From positions 1 to 29,647 of the IMG/VR virus record IMGVR_UViG_3300046171_000120: a DNA stretch of 29,647 nt. The stretch is one strand, 5' to 3'. Below, piece by piece: positions 22,937 to 28,965 of this stretch (positions are counted from its first letter, which is position 1; each line of letters starts with the position of its first letter). A model generated the notes under the pieces. The model saw only the letters and a list, made by a program, of their open reading frames with translations, did no database searches and had not been told where the DNA came from. The position numbers were made by a program, and so were the translations under genes. Source of the DNA: a virus.

Positions 22937-23059
22937 TTAATTCCGACCTTGACCGATGTATTTTTTTTTGCGTTGGGACAACGATTTGTTTTTGGAATGA
23001 CGCCCGGGACGTTTTTTTCGTTGCTTCTTAAAAAAAGAATTTATTTGTTTTTTAGCCAT
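22937..23059 (-). CDS. Very basic small protein, 40 residues
   Basis: MAKKQINSFFKKQRKKRPGR then HSKNKSLSQRKKKYIGQGRN: nearly half Lys or Arg, with no hydrophobic core. The ATG at 23059 is chosen because it follows the holin stop (23061) by one base and because the frame above it (ICCRHCCC...) reads through the holin gene. Short basic proteins with a R-P-G-x-H-x-K ... G-Q-G-R ending are, as I recall, frequent in Bacteroidota phages and are of unknown role; DNA or RNA binding is the simple guess from charge. Confidence 0.72.
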   Translation of the reverse strand: MAKKQINSFFKKQRKKRPGRHSKNKSLSQRKKKYIGQGRN

Positions 23060-23060
23060 T

Positions 23061-23543
23061 TTATTTTTTCCAGGTTTTGACAATCTTTTCCGCTGAACGT
23101 GCGCCAAAATAACCACCATAAACAAGCAGCAGCAATGACGACAACAAATCAATCCATTGTGGCGCTATATTAAAGCCACCAATCGACGAATCTAAAATAA
23201 TATATATAAACAACGTCAACGATAAAAAAGCCAACACAAGCGGCCGAATGTTTTGTGTTAAAAACGAATCGGTTGCATTGTCGGAAACCCAACGTTTTGT
23301 GACCTCTTGCATTTCAATGACGTCAAATTCTAATTCAGCCAACAACATTTGTTTGTCGGCTTCGGACAATTGGCCGTCGCTTTTTATTTTATCGCTTAAT
23401 TTGTTCAATGATTCAATTCCGGTAATGTTCCCGGCAATGTCCAAAATTTCCGGCGCAACATCTTTTCCACGGGCCACCAACCACCGCAAAGCATCACCGA
23501 CGCGCGTTGTTCCGTTTTTATCTTTATAGGATTGTTTTGCCAT
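23061..23543 (-). CDS. Holin (3TM-type)-like protein
   Basis: 160 residues. The soluble front (GDALRWLVARGKDVAPEILDIAGNITG, LSEADKQMLLAELEFDVIEMQEVTKRWVSDNATDSFLTQNIRP) and the two clear membrane spans, LVLAFLSLTLFIYIILDSSI and WIDLLSSLLLLVYGGYFGA, followed by RSAEKIVKTWKK, match the holins of the gene-transfer-agent release / Holin_3TMs type. They make the hole through which the endolysin reaches the cell wall. The endolysin gene ends at the base where this gene starts (overlap of one), so the two form a lysis pair. Confidence 0.82.
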   Translation of the reverse strand: MAKQSYKDKNGTTRVGDALRWLVARGKDVAPEILDIAGNITGIESLNKLSDKIKSDGQLSEADKQMLLAELEFDVIEMQEVTKRWVSDNATDSFLTQNIRPLVLAFLSLTLFIYIILDSSIGGFNIAPQWIDLLSSLLLLVYGGYFGARSAEKIVKTWKK

Positions 23544-23941
23544 TATTTTGTTGTTTTATCAAATCGAACTTTCTGATCGCGAATGTCAACGTGTGTAAAC
23601 GTGTTGTATTTTCCAACGCCGCCAAAATTAAGAATTTTCATTTCAATCAATTCGTCAATTAAACGATACAATTCAAACGGGTGTTTTGATTCGGCCACGA
23701 TGTCCGCGGCTTTTCCCAATTTGTGTTGTGAATGTTTGGCGCCATTGACGTGATTGTCATTGTAATCGGCGCAACGAAAACCCGAATTTATTTTAATTGG
23801 GACGCCTAAATAATCACGCAAAATCTGTAATTGTTCGGCCAATTTCAAAAGATTGTTTTTGACGTTGGCGGTCATTTTACATTCGCAACCTTTTAAATTT
23901 CCTTTGCATGCGAATTCAGAAATTTGAAAATTTTCAGTCAT
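23543..23941 (-). CDS. Endolysin, M15-type peptidase
   Basis: 132 residues. SGFRCADYNDNHVNGAKHSQHKLGKAADIV and THVDIRD give the zinc ligands of the M15 (D-Ala-D-Ala carboxypeptidase-like) family: His73, Asp80 and His117. The front (ISEFACKGNLKGCECKM) has the family's SEFxC pattern. It cuts peptide links in the cell wall at lysis. No signal peptide, so it depends on the holin. It overlaps the small membrane protein gene above by 8 bases. Confidence 0.9.
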   Translation of the reverse strand: MTENFQISEFACKGNLKGCECKMTANVKNNLLKLAEQLQILRDYLGVPIKINSGFRCADYNDNHVNGAKHSQHKLGKAADIVAESKHPFELYRLIDELIEMKILNFGGVGKYNTFTHVDIRDQKVRFDKTTK

Positions 23942-24095
23942 TTTCTTTGCCTTTGTTTTTGTTTAGATAGTACCAACGTTGCGCGGTGTATCCAACAGAA
24001 ATCAACAATAATACAATTTTTAAAATTTCATCAATCGCGGTGAATGAAACGACAAAAGAAAAGGTGTTCAATAGGTATAATTTTAAATCATTCAT
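23934..24095 (-). CDS. Small membrane protein of the lysis cluster, 53 residues
   Basis: Start ATG at 24095 (MNDLKLYLLN); a longer frame up to 24158 reads into the gene above and looks unnatural. Two hydrophobic stretches: LLNTFSFVVSFTAI and ILKIVLLLISVGYTAQRWYY, ending in a basic tail, NKNKGKEND. Its stop overlaps the endolysin start. A small two-span protein beside the endolysin could be a second holin, an antiholin or a spanin-like partner; this cannot be settled from sequence. Confidence 0.68.
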   Translation of the reverse strand: MNDLKLYLLNTFSFVVSFTAIDEILKIVLLLISVGYTAQRWYYLNKNKGKEND

Positions 24096-24099
24096 TTTA

Positions 24100-24537
24100 T
24101 TAAATTTGTTCGATTTTGTTTGACAATTCAATGATTGCCCGATAATATGTAAAGTCACTCAAATCGTCTTCCAAATATTTCACGCCCTCGTTTACGCTTG
24201 TATAAACATTAAATCCGTTACTGCCTAAATTAAAATAGTCACCCGACCGGGTTCGCAAAATTGACAAACAATTCTCAACCATTATGTTGACATCTAATTC
24301 GCCACCGTCGTTTGAACTGTAACGTGTCACGCATTCGATTCGTGTGATTGTTTCGGTTGTAAATGACGTTTGGTTTTGATCCGTTTCGTCGGTTGAAACT
24401 GAATAAACTTTTATAAAAGGATAAACGGCGTCCGTTGGTACTCTATTATAAACCGAAACCGCCGAACCGTCAATTGTGACGTTGCCGGTTAATTTTGTGA
24501 TAATTTCTTTGCGTACAAATCGAATTGGATCTTTCAT
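24100..24537 (-). CDS. Tail terminator / tail completion-like protein
   Basis: 145 residues. MKDPIRFVRKEIITKLTGNV ... VYNRVPTDAVYPFIKVYSVSTDETDQ ... IECVTRYSSNDGGELDVNIMVENCLSILRTRSGDYF follows the DUF3168 / lambda gpU-like pattern (helix, strand Y-P-F-I-x-V, later V-N-x-I-V helix). Such proteins cap the finished tail tube at its head end. It comes right after the HK97 gp10-like gene (overlap of one base), the standard order. Confidence 0.75.
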   Translation of the reverse strand: MKDPIRFVRKEIITKLTGNVTIDGSAVSVYNRVPTDAVYPFIKVYSVSTDETDQNQTSFTTETITRIECVTRYSSNDGGELDVNIMVENCLSILRTRSGDYFNLGSNGFNVYTSVNEGVKYLEDDLSDFTYYRAIIELSNKIEQI

Positions 24538-24980
24538 TATTTTATTGCTTTTTTAATTTCACCATTTAGGCGATTGAATAAATTTTGAAACCCAACGCGC
24601 GCGGAACTGAAAAAAAACGGACGCGCCGGCAAATTGACGTCGCGAATGCCTTTGCCTTTAAATTGTGCGGCATAACTTGCCGGAATGCCTAATCGCAACA
24701 TATCGTCCAAATCAACGCGTCCACCGGTCCCAAATTCAACATAAGGCGCGTAATGTGCCGCGGCAATCACATTCAACGTTTTACCGCTTCGTTGTGCGCT
24801 AATCGATTGTTTTAACGTGCCTTTGTCAACCGGCGCGGCACGTTTTGCCAACCTGACGATTTCCAGGCCGGTTTTTCCTAATTCATTGGAAACCTTTTGC
24901 GATTCAAACGCGCGAAGTTTGTCCAACTTTTTGTTGAGTTTTGACAAATCCGAAGCGTTTATTTTTATGTTTACGTCCAT
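24537..24980 (-). CDS. HK97 gp10-like neck/tail protein
   Basis: 147 residues. LGKTGLEIVRLAKRAAPVDKGTLKQSISAQR ... AAAHYAPYVEFGTGGR ... LPARPFFFSSARVGFQN are the family hallmarks: A-P-V-D-x-G-x-L-x-x-S-I, H-Y-A-P-Y-V-E-F-G-T, and P-A-R-P-F-F. Such proteins act in head-tail joining or tail completion. Start at 24980, one base after the stop of the head-tail stopper gene (24981). Confidence 0.88.
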   Translation of the reverse strand: MDVNIKINASDLSKLNKKLDKLRAFESQKVSNELGKTGLEIVRLAKRAAPVDKGTLKQSISAQRSGKTLNVIAAAHYAPYVEFGTGGRVDLDDMLRLGIPASYAAQFKGKGIRDVNLPARPFFFSSARVGFQNLFNRLNGEIKKAIK

Positions 24981-25307
24981 TTATTGTGATTTTGTCGCCA
25001 ATAGTTTTGTAAAGAAATCCAAATCAAATTCAAATTTGTCGTTGATGCGGTATTTTTGCGTCGCGCCCTCTAATGTAAACACGTCGCCCAACTGAATCAA
25101 ATCGGCGGTGTTTTTACGCATTGTAATTTCGACGTCAATGTCTTGACCCCTTTTGCCGAGTTTGTCCTTTATTTCGCCCTTAATTTGCGTTAAATGGCAC
25201 CAAACCGTTGCAACGTCCGACAATGTTGAATTGTAACCGCCGAAACCGTCCGCAACTTTTGTGAAACGTTTGATTGTTATTTTAGAATCTAATTTCCCGG
25301 CTTGCAT
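24981..25307 (-). CDS. Head-tail joining (stopper) protein
   Basis: 108 residues. MQAGKLDSKITIKRFTKVADGFGGYNSTLSDVATVWCHLTQIKGEIKDKLGKRGQDIDVEITMRKN ... DVFTLEGATQKYRINDKFE matches the SPP1 gp16 / HK97 gp9-like stopper fold: I-x-R, D-x-x-G-G, A-T-V-W-C, then E-x-T-x-R and the I-N-x-x strand. It closes the connector after packaging. Its start overlaps the stop of the connector gene by one base. Confidence 0.85.
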   Translation of the reverse strand: MQAGKLDSKITIKRFTKVADGFGGYNSTLSDVATVWCHLTQIKGEIKDKLGKRGQDIDVEITMRKNTADLIQLGDVFTLEGATQKYRINDKFEFDLDFFTKLLATKSQ

Positions 25308-25819
25308 TAAACGAACATTGATTTGAATGAAGTTAATATATTTTTTGTGCTTGACGGCAATTCGTTCAAGTTTACGCCCGTGACAAAATTCGTGCGGTTG
25401 TCGTAATACGTTGAAATCAATTGCAACATCGCTTGTTTGATTAGCGGATTGTTGATGCCGTTTGTTATGTATGTGATTTTAACACGTTCGGCCGGACCTT
25501 GATCTAATTCGATTGTCACATTGTCCAATCCCAAAATTTCATAATCGGTTGATGTCGTGCCGTTGATTGTTAGTTGCGAAATACTTGCAACCGGACCAAA
25601 TGGCAAATCAAAGACGCCGTTTGTTTTGTCTAAATAATACGTTCTATTTTTTGCAACAATATCACGCGAAATGTAGTTTTCGCACCAAATGCGCGCTTGT
25701 GAAATCATTTCACCGATTAATGTATCGTCGGCGGTTGTATCAATACGAACATAATCTTTGACGTTTTGCGTCGTCAATAATTCCGAACCGGTTGTTGAAT
25801 TAATCTTTATTTGTCGCAT
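25307..25819 (-). CDS. Head-tail connector (adaptor), HK97 gp6-like
   Basis: 170 residues from the ATG at 25819 (MRQIKINSTTGSELLT). A TTG further up would add 8 residues, but ATG is preferred. VKDYVRIDTTADDTLIGEMISQARIWCENYISRDI is the gp6/gp15 signature (D-D-x-L-I, A-x-x-W-C-E-x-Y), followed by the strands FDLPFGPVASISQLTI and a C-terminal helix, LIKQAMLQLISTYYDNR. The ring sits below the portal. It overlaps the 70-residue gene above by 20 bases. Confidence 0.85.
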   Translation of the reverse strand: MRQIKINSTTGSELLTTQNVKDYVRIDTTADDTLIGEMISQARIWCENYISRDIVAKNRTYYLDKTNGVFDLPFGPVASISQLTINGTTSTDYEILGLDNVTIELDQGPAERVKITYITNGINNPLIKQAMLQLISTYYDNRTNFVTGVNLNELPSSTKNILTSFKSMFV

Positions 25820-26012
25820 CGTCTTTTGTTTCAACTTGTTCAACTTTCAATTCCTTTGTTTCAATTTTGGCTTTGCTTTGCTTTTTAACTATTGGCGAAG
25901 CGTAACCCCTGGAAATCCAATTGGCGGCGATGTGATCCGGCAATTCGATTTTGTCGCCCTCGTCGTAACGTTTCCCGCCTCTTAAAATTGAAGTTTTGAT
26001 TTTTAATTGCAT
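25800..26012 (-). CDS. Small head-region protein, 70 residues
   Basis: MQLKIKTSILRGGKRYDEGDKIELPDHIAANWISRGYASPI then a Lys/Glu-rich tail to DDATNKD. The front is the small strand-strand-helix domain (G-G-K-x-Y-x-x-G-D-x-I-E-L-P, then helix, W-x-x-R-G-Y-A) that many phages carry between capsid and connector genes; its exact role is not established. It is the first gene after the terminator at 26041-26068, so it opens the neck operon. A TATCTTTA box sits at 26028-26035, 15 bases before the ATG. Confidence 0.7.
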   Translation of the reverse strand: MQLKIKTSILRGGKRYDEGDKIELPDHIAANWISRGYASPIVKKQSKAKIETKELKVEQVETKDDATNKD

Positions 26013-26040
26013 AACTAAATATTTTTGTAAAGATAAAAAA

Positions 26041-26068
26041 AAAGCGCCACATTAAATTGTGACGCTTT
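26041..26068 (-). terminator. Terminator after the accessory nuclease gene
   Basis: Minus strand AAAGCGTCACA, loop ATTTAA, TGTGGCGCTTT then TTTTTT: an 11-bp stem with one G-U pair. It separates the accessory island from the neck operon. Confidence 0.88.
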
Positions 26069-26094
26069 TCCGAATGAAAACAATATGAAAAACA

Positions 26095-26457
26095 TTAAAG
26101 TATCGCAAAGTTATTAAAATTATTTGAATATTTTTTCATTCCCAATGTAAAGGATTTCAAAACGCCGTCGTTTTTAATAATGAAAAAACCGTTTCGTTGT
26201 TTGGAATATATGGCAAAAAAATCAACGTCCGTTGTTTTATATTCGTTTTGATTATTGTCGGACAATCTTATTCGGTTGCGTTTTCTGTTGGCCTCGTTAA
26301 TGGCTTTTATTTGCACTTTGAACAATCCTTTTGGCGAATCAACAATGCAGTCATAAACGGACGAATGAAGCAGCGGAAACGAAACTAATAAATTGTTTTT
26401 CATCGCTTCAACGGCGAAAAGGTATTCGGCGAAACAACCAAATTGATTCGGATTCAT
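26095..26457 (-). CDS. PD-(D/E)XK nuclease-like protein of the accessory island
   Basis: 120 residues. GCFAEYLFAVEAMKNNLLVSFPLLHSSVYDCIVDSPKGLFKVQIKAIN has the PDDEXK_5-like order: helix with Glu11, strand, Y-D-x-I-V-D (Asp36), then Gln-Ile-Lys (49-51) on the next strand. The rest (DVDFFAIYSKQRNGFFIIKND) gives the core strand pair. Known relatives include archaeal-type junction resolvase-like and intron-associated nucleases. It stands alone between two terminators in the middle of the head gene cluster, so it is an accessory (moron-like) gene. The start ATG at 26457 is the first in frame. Confidence 0.75.
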   Translation of the reverse strand: MNPNQFGCFAEYLFAVEAMKNNLLVSFPLLHSSVYDCIVDSPKGLFKVQIKAINEANRKRNRIRLSDNNQNEYKTTDVDFFAIYSKQRNGFFIIKNDGVLKSFTLGMKKYSNNFNNFAIL

Positions 26458-26475
26458 TTTATAAAGTTATAAAAA

Positions 26476-26501
26476 AAAGCGGTTAAATTAATAACCGCCT
26501 T
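26476..26501 (-). terminator. Terminator after the microgene cluster
   Basis: Minus strand AAGGCGGTTA, loop TTAATT, TAACCGCTTT then more T (8 in all). 10-bp stem with one G-U pair. It follows the 46-residue gene by 24 bases. Confidence 0.87.
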
Positions 26502-26525
26502 TTCAAATCAAACTAACTAATAAAA

Positions 26526-26666
26526 TTAATCTTCGTTGTTTAAGGCCAACGAAAAGCCGATAAGAAATAAAAATATTGTTCCGATAATATCGTTATAAAG
26601 AAACATTTGACGTGTGGCAAAAAACCAAAACAACATTGTTAAAATAAAGTTAAGAAATTTTTTCAT
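26526..26666 (-). CDS. Small membrane protein, 46 residues
   Basis: MKKFLNFILTMLFWFFATRQ MFLYNDIIGTIFLFLIGFSL then ALNNED: two hydrophobic helices (about 4-17 and 26-42) with a short turn, so a two-span hairpin in the membrane. The ATG shares ATGA with the stop of the 41-residue gene above. Function unknown. As part of the accessory island it might act on the host envelope, for example against superinfection; this is only inference from position and type. Confidence 0.66.
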   Translation of the reverse strand: MKKFLNFILTMLFWFFATRQMFLYNDIIGTIFLFLIGFSLALNNED

Positions 26667-26788
26667 AGTTGATCGGCTTTAAAGCAAATATCTGAACAAA
26701 CAAAAACGTCCTCAAATAATTTGACGCCGCAAACACGACATTCGAATTCCGGTTCATCGTCCGGGAAATAATCTAAACCCCACGCCAT
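26663..26788 (-). CDS. Zinc-ribbon-like microprotein, 41 residues
   Basis: MAWGLDYFPDDEPEFECRVCGVKLFEDVFVCSDICFKADQL. Cys17-x2-Cys20 and Cys31-x3-Cys35 look like a four-cysteine zinc site with a 10-residue loop. The front is acidic. It overlaps the 52-residue gene above by 16 bases and the membrane protein below by 4, so the three form one coupled unit. Such short zinc knuckles in phages often bind host proteins such as RNA polymerase, but there is no direct evidence here. Confidence 0.66.
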   Translation of the reverse strand: MAWGLDYFPDDEPEFECRVCGVKLFEDVFVCSDICFKADQL

Positions 26789-26931
26789 AGCTTAATATTT
26801 AAAAGGTTCAACATTCTGTTTAAAAATTTATCAAATTTGCTTTGAGATTCCAAATTTTCAATTTCTTTTTTGGTGTAAACATTTACGCGTTTTCCGTCGT
26901 GAATGATTGTTAATCCGGTTGTTGTTTTCAT
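26773..26931 (-). CDS. Small hypothetical protein, 52 residues
   Basis: MKTTTGLTIIHDGKRVNVYTKKEIENLESQSKFDKFLNRMLNLLNIKLWRGV. The ATG at 26931 is used because the frame above it crosses the capsid terminator and promoter. Front: a two-strand hairpin (GLTIIHDGKRVNVYTKKEIENL); back: an amphipathic helix (KFDKFLNRMLNLLNIKLW). It is the first gene after the promoter at 26965-26995. No family recognised. Confidence 0.65.
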   Translation of the reverse strand: MKTTTGLTIIHDGKRVNVYTKKEIENLESQSKFDKFLNRMLNLLNIKLWRGV

Positions 26932-26964
26932 AATTGTTTTATGCTTTTTAGTTAAACATTTAAA

Positions 26965-26995
26965 CAAAACTAAAAAAAAATTTTCAATTAAAAAA
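26965..26995 (-). promoter_or_regulatory. Early-type promoter of the accessory island
   Basis: Minus strand TTTT-N4-TTGAAA-N9-TAGTTTTG; the -7 box is a full TAnnTTTG match and the spacing is that of the three other copies. It lies just after the capsid terminator and 33 bases before the ATG at 26931. Confidence 0.68.
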
Positions 26996-27023
26996 ATATT
27001 TTGTGTTTTTTTCTTATATAAAA

Positions 27024-27050
27024 AAAGGCCCGGAATAAATCCAGGCCTTT
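27024..27050 (-). terminator. Terminator after the major capsid gene
   Basis: Minus strand AAAGGCCTGG, loop ATTTATT, CCGGGCCTTT then TTTT: a 10-bp GC-rich stem with one G-U pair, 23 bases after the capsid stop at 27074. Confidence 0.92.
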
Positions 27051-27073
27051 GATTTTGGTTGATTTCCGTAAAA

Positions 27074-28246
27074 TTACGGCGTTTCCAAATCAGCAATTGC
27101 AGCGGCAAAAGTACCTTTAACAAACGCGTTTGGTAAGTAATTAGTCAACGCGATTCTTTCAGAAACACGAACGGTCACAAAACCGTCACGAACGTTTGTT
27201 CCGTCTTCTTTAAAGAATTCAACGTTGATTCCGTCACGAACCCAAAGTTGCGTCCCAACGCCAAAGTTTCCAATTAAGAAACTACCGGCGGCGATTGCGC
27301 TATTTAAAACAACTTTCACGCCCATAAATACGGGTTGTAAACCTTGGTAAACTTGTTCTTTTAGATAGTTATTTTGACTATCTTTTAACAATAAGATTTT
27401 GTGAAAATCTGTTGGGTTCAAAAGAATTGTATCGGCGTTGTAGTTTGCCAATGCTAATTGATTTAAAGAAGCAACAATTGCGTCAAATTCATTTGCGTTG
27501 TCAACTGAATCGGCTAAATCACCGGCGGCAAAAGCAGTCGCTGAATTTATGATCCCGCCTAAATCGTTGCCACTTAAAATGTTTGCGTCTTCAACGTCCA
27601 ACAATTTTTCCGGCGCACGGCTTGACAAATAAGAAGTCAATTGTGCGGTATCGGCCAACATTTCCTCGCTAATTCTGAAATAAGTTCCAATTTTTTGAAC
27701 GTTTGCAGAAACGGCGGTCATATCGAAATCCGATTGTGTAAAGGTTGCACCCTCGGCCGTGATATCGGCACCGTTTGAATATCCGCTTTCTTTAACGTAA
27801 CGAACAACATCGGATTGTGTTGAACCTTGCGCCAATAATTGACGAATGTGTTGTGGACGGCTTGGATCAAACTTAAATCCTGGCACTCTATCCGCGGGAA
27901 TAACTTCGCCCGTGAAATCGGCACCGGTTGTCATATCGGCTTTAATTTCGAATGCTGCACTTCTTGAATGTCCTTTTGACATTTTTTCGATTGCACCATT
28001 TGAAAACGCTTCGGTTAAAGCGCCTTTGAATGACATTCTTTTTTTAGCGCTGAATTGCTTTTTGTTAGCAACTTCAATCGCGTCTAATCTCTCATTTAAT
28101 TTTGTTGCCATTTCAGAAACTTCATTTTTTACAATGTCGTTTGCTTTAACAACAACCGCATCAACAACTTCGTTGTTTGATTTTTCGATTTTTGAATCAA
28201 TGGCGCTATTAAATTGGTCCAATTGATTTTTGATATTTTCTTCCAT
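27074..28246 (-). CDS. Major capsid protein, HK97 fold
   Basis: 390 residues. Residues 1-65 (NQLDQFNSAIDSKIEKSNNEVVDAV...EMATKLNERLDAIEVANKK) are a coiled-coil delta domain that acts as scaffold and is cut off by the protease. The mature part holds the HK97 signs: VIPADRVPGFKFDPSRPQHIRQL, the FTQSDFDMTAVSANVQKIGTYFRISEEML E-loop and spine region, ILLNPTDFHKILLLKDSQNNYL, and PVFMGVKVVLNSAIAAGSFLIGNFG. Codon use looks tuned for high expression. It follows the protease gene by two bases and ends at a strong terminator, so much of the RNA ends here. Confidence 0.93.
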   Translation of the reverse strand: MEENIKNQLDQFNSAIDSKIEKSNNEVVDAVVVKANDIVKNEVSEMATKLNERLDAIEVANKKQFSAKKRMSFKGALTEAFSNGAIEKMSKGHSRSAAFEIKADMTTGADFTGEVIPADRVPGFKFDPSRPQHIRQLLAQGSTQSDVVRYVKESGYSNGADITAEGATFTQSDFDMTAVSANVQKIGTYFRISEEMLADTAQLTSYLSSRAPEKLLDVEDANILSGNDLGGIINSATAFAAGDLADSVDNANEFDAIVASLNQLALANYNADTILLNPTDFHKILLLKDSQNNYLKEQVYQGLQPVFMGVKVVLNSAIAAGSFLIGNFGVGTQLWVRDGINVEFFKEDGTNVRDGFVTVRVSERIALTNYLPNAFVKGTFAAAIADLETP

Positions 28247-28248
28247 TT

Positions 28249-28938
28249 TTAGTTTTTTAAGGAATTTAATAAATAATTTAACACTTCCAAATCATCGTTT
28301 TTTGTTTCTTTTTTCGGCGAAGTGATTTCATCAACCGGCTTCGTGAATTCCACAAATAATGATTTTAATTTTAATATTTCCGCTTCAATTGCAAATCCCA
28401 TTTCGTCGGAAATTGAACCTTTGCGAATAAGTTTCGAAAGATTGTCATATCTTTTTGACAACTTTTCAACGTCAATATTTCCTTTGACGTCTAATATTTT
28501 GGCTTGATCGTTGGCCGCTAATGTAACGGCGCTGATTTCGTACAATTTAACTTCTTTAATTTCACGATAATCGCCCTTATTTTCTTTTTGAATTGGCATA
28601 ATACCGACTGAATTTTCGGTGATGACGCCGGATTTCATAAGTTCAACAACGTCCATTCCCATTTGTGTTTTGGCAATTTCGGCCACGAAAACCAATCCTT
28701 TGTCGTCCTCATATAATTCGGTCATTTTTCCGATTGGCTGATTCATATCGTGTTGATATAAATATTTCACGCGTTCACCATTTTCGGCGATTGTCTTTTT
28801 ATATGCGCCTTTGACGATGACGTCATTGTCGGAATCTTTGTTCCCGAAATAACTGCCATAACCTTTGATTATTCCGGCCTTTTCGTCCGCGTCGATTAAT
28901 TCACCAACGGGCGCCGCTTTGTAAAGAATTGTATTCAT
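28249..28938 (-). CDS. Prohead protease, HK97 S78 type
   Basis: 229 residues. GIIKGYGSYFGNKDSDNDVIVKGAY is the family start; LYQHDMNQPIG holds the catalytic His63, GVITENSVGIMP the Ser110, and KLYEISAVTLAAN the third acid region (Glu134). The enzyme cuts the delta domain of the capsid protein and then itself. The tail after residue 150 is charged and helical and may tether the protease in the prohead. Order MuF, protease, capsid is standard. A TATATTTA element is 13 bases before its ATG. Confidence 0.9.
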   Translation of the reverse strand: MNTILYKAAPVGELIDADEKAGIIKGYGSYFGNKDSDNDVIVKGAYKKTIAENGERVKYLYQHDMNQPIGKMTELYEDDKGLVFVAEIAKTQMGMDVVELMKSGVITENSVGIMPIQKENKGDYREIKEVKLYEISAVTLAANDQAKILDVKGNIDVEKLSKRYDNLSKLIRKGSISDEMGFAIEAEILKLKSLFVEFTKPVDEITSPKKETKNDDLEVLNYLLNSLKN

Positions 28939-28945
28939 AATAAAA

Positions 28946-28962
28946 TTTTTGTAAATATACGA
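28946..28962 (-). promoter_or_regulatory. Late-type element before the protease gene
   Basis: Minus strand TCGTATATTTACAAAAA, identical over 17 bases to 18342-18358 before the tail tube gene. Contains TATATTTA. Confidence 0.42.
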
Positions 28963-28965
28963 TTT

